From: Pseudomonas sp. dw_612
Lineage (GTDB): Bacteria; Pseudomonadota; Gammaproteobacteria; Pseudomonadales; Pseudomonadaceae
Length of the DNA: 64,000 nt
Direction of reading: 5' to 3'
Assembly: GCF_018449725.1 (NCBI RefSeq)
Contig: NZ_JAAVVC010000010.1
Coordinates: 177,840 to 241,839 of the forward strand
Shown here: in pieces, positions 62,988 to 64,000 of the stretch
Layout: each line of letters begins with the position of its first letter
Numbering within the stretch: the first letter of the stretch is position 1
Program-made: the position numbers and the translations under genes
The notes under the pieces: generated by a model
Database searches by the model: none
The model's input: the letters and a program-made list of their open reading frames with translations, nothing else
Told to the model about the DNA's origin: nothing

Positions 62988-63989
62988 ATGAATGACTTAC
63001 AGCTCGACGACTTCAAGACCGATGAAAACGCCGCCATGGTGTTGTTGGTGGACGATCAGGCGATGATCGGCGAGGCGGTTCGGCGTGGCCTGGCGAATCA
63101 AGAGAACATCGACTTCCACTTCTGCGCCGACCCGCACCAGGCCATTGCCCAGGCGATTCGGATCAAGCCGACAGTGATCCTGCAGGACCTGGTAATGCCC
63201 GGGCTCGACGGCTTGAGCCTGGTGCGTGAATACCGCAACCACCCGGCGACCAAGGACATTCCGATCATTGTCCTGTCGACCAAGGAAGACCCGCTGATCA
63301 AAAGCGCGGCGTTCGCGGCCGGGGCCAACGATTACCTGGTGAAACTGCCGGACAACATCGAACTGGTGGCGCGCATCCGCTATCACTCGCGCTCCTACAT
63401 GACCTTGCTGCAACGGGATGCGGCGTACCGCGCGTTGCGGGTCAGCCAGCAGCAATTGCTCGACACCAACCTGGTGCTGCAACGCCTGATGAACTCCGAC
63501 GGCCTGACCGGCCTGTCGAACCGCCGCCACTTCGACGAATACCTGGAACTGGAGTGGCGACGCTCACTGCGGGACCAGACTCAACTGTCGTTGCTGATGA
63601 TCGACGTGGATTACTTCAAATCCTATAACGACAGTTTCGGCCACCTGGAAGGCGACGAAGCCCTGCGCAAGGTCGCCACGGCGATCCGCGACGCCAGCGC
63701 CCGGCCTTCAGACCTGCCGGCCCGTTACGGCGGCGAAGAGTTTGTGTTAGTGCTGCCCAACACCTCGCCGGGCGGTGCGCGGCTGGTGGCGGAGAAACTG
63801 CGCCAGACCGTGGCAGCGCTGAAGATCCCGCATGTGTTCCCGGTTGAAGGGTCGAATTTGACGATCAGTATTGGCCTGTCGACGATTACTCCGCAGGCGG
63901 GCAGTGATTGCCGGCAATTGATCTCGGCGGCGGATAAGGGGCTGTATCTGGCGAAGAATAATGGGCGCAATCAGGTGGGGATTGAGTAA
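62988..63989 (+). CDS. wspR: Response-regulator diguanylate cyclase WspR
   Basis: This 333-residue protein has a receiver (phosphoacceptor Asp67 in ILQDLVMPGLDG), a long helical stalk and a GGDEF domain with the active motif GGEEF (248-252). An inhibitory I-site is present as RPSD (239-242), nine residues ahead of the motif. Phosphorylated by WspE, it makes cyclic-di-GMP and switches on cellulose-type biofilm formation. It is the last gene in the window, and all of it lies inside. Confidence 0.96.
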   Translation: MNDLQLDDFKTDENAAMVLLVDDQAMIGEAVRRGLANQENIDFHFCADPHQAIAQAIRIKPTVILQDLVMPGLDGLSLVREYRNHPATKDIPIIVLSTKEDPLIKSAAFAAGANDYLVKLPDNIELVARIRYHSRSYMTLLQRDAAYRALRVSQQQLLDTNLVLQRLMNSDGLTGLSNRRHFDEYLELEWRRSLRDQTQLSLLMIDVDYFKSYNDSFGHLEGDEALRKVATAIRDASARPSDLPARYGGEEFVLVLPNTSPGGARLVAEKLRQTVAALKIPHVFPVEGSNLTISIGLSTITPQAGSDCRQLISAADKGLYLAKNNGRNQVGIE

Positions 63990-64000
63990 GGATAGGCCTG

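Overview
The window reads as chromosomal DNA of a Pseudomonas of the fluorescens group. The basis is gene content and order (ffh-rpsP-rimM-trmD-rplS; xerD-dsbC-hom-thrC-recJ; a seven-gene Wsp chemosensory operon), GC-rich codon use, and many Pseudomonas-type palindromic intergenic repeats. No tRNA, rRNA, CRISPR array, insertion sequence or replication origin was recognised.

Layout. 1-4408 (minus): the N-terminal 1469 residues or so of a giant toxin of the dermonecrotic/Pasteurella-toxin type, running off the left edge. 4681-5203: a structured leader and a small DUF6124-type gene. 5310-12800: an N-acetylglucosamine PTS and catabolic operon read leftward (nagR, nagA, SIS-type deaminase, EIIA-HPr-EI fusion, nagE), with operator-like repeats in the nagR promoter. 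12986-17842: L,D-transpeptidase, two Nudix hydrolases, gamma carbonic anhydrase, DUF1289 protein, a 144-bp tandem repeat, a VUT-family membrane protein and purT. 17953-21635: an MFS carrier, a CorC/CNNM protein and a CcsA-like protein. 21846-25417: ffh and the rpsP-rimM-trmD-rplS operon. 25676-30585: xerD, dsbC, hom, thrC. 30707-35340: a BvgS-like sensor without kinase, a degenerate receiver protein, a DUF3509 protein, a periplasmic binding-type protein and a class III CoA-transferase. 35487-40989: yaeQ, recJ, an OYE-family reductase and opgD.

41406-43953 is the accessory island. It holds a small conserved protein, a Bro-N antirepressor-like gene preceded by a region that looks like a phage C4 antisense RNA/ash control locus, and, divergently, an AT-richer two-gene module (ComF-like phosphoribosyltransferase plus SLOG-fold protein) that may be a nucleotide-based conflict system. 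This island is the best candidate for undescribed biology.

44062-54185 is a polyamine/aminobutyrate uptake and oxidation cluster: APC permease, two paralogous aminobutyraldehyde-type dehydrogenases, an ABC importer (two permeases, ATPase, binding protein) and a LysR regulator. 54376-55098 is a TerB/DUF533 protein. 55544-63989 is the complete wspABCDEFR operon, which links surface sensing to cyclic-di-GMP synthesis by WspR.

All functions are assigned by reading motifs and gene order; no database search was run. Where a start codon was moved from the longest possible reading frame, the reason is given.
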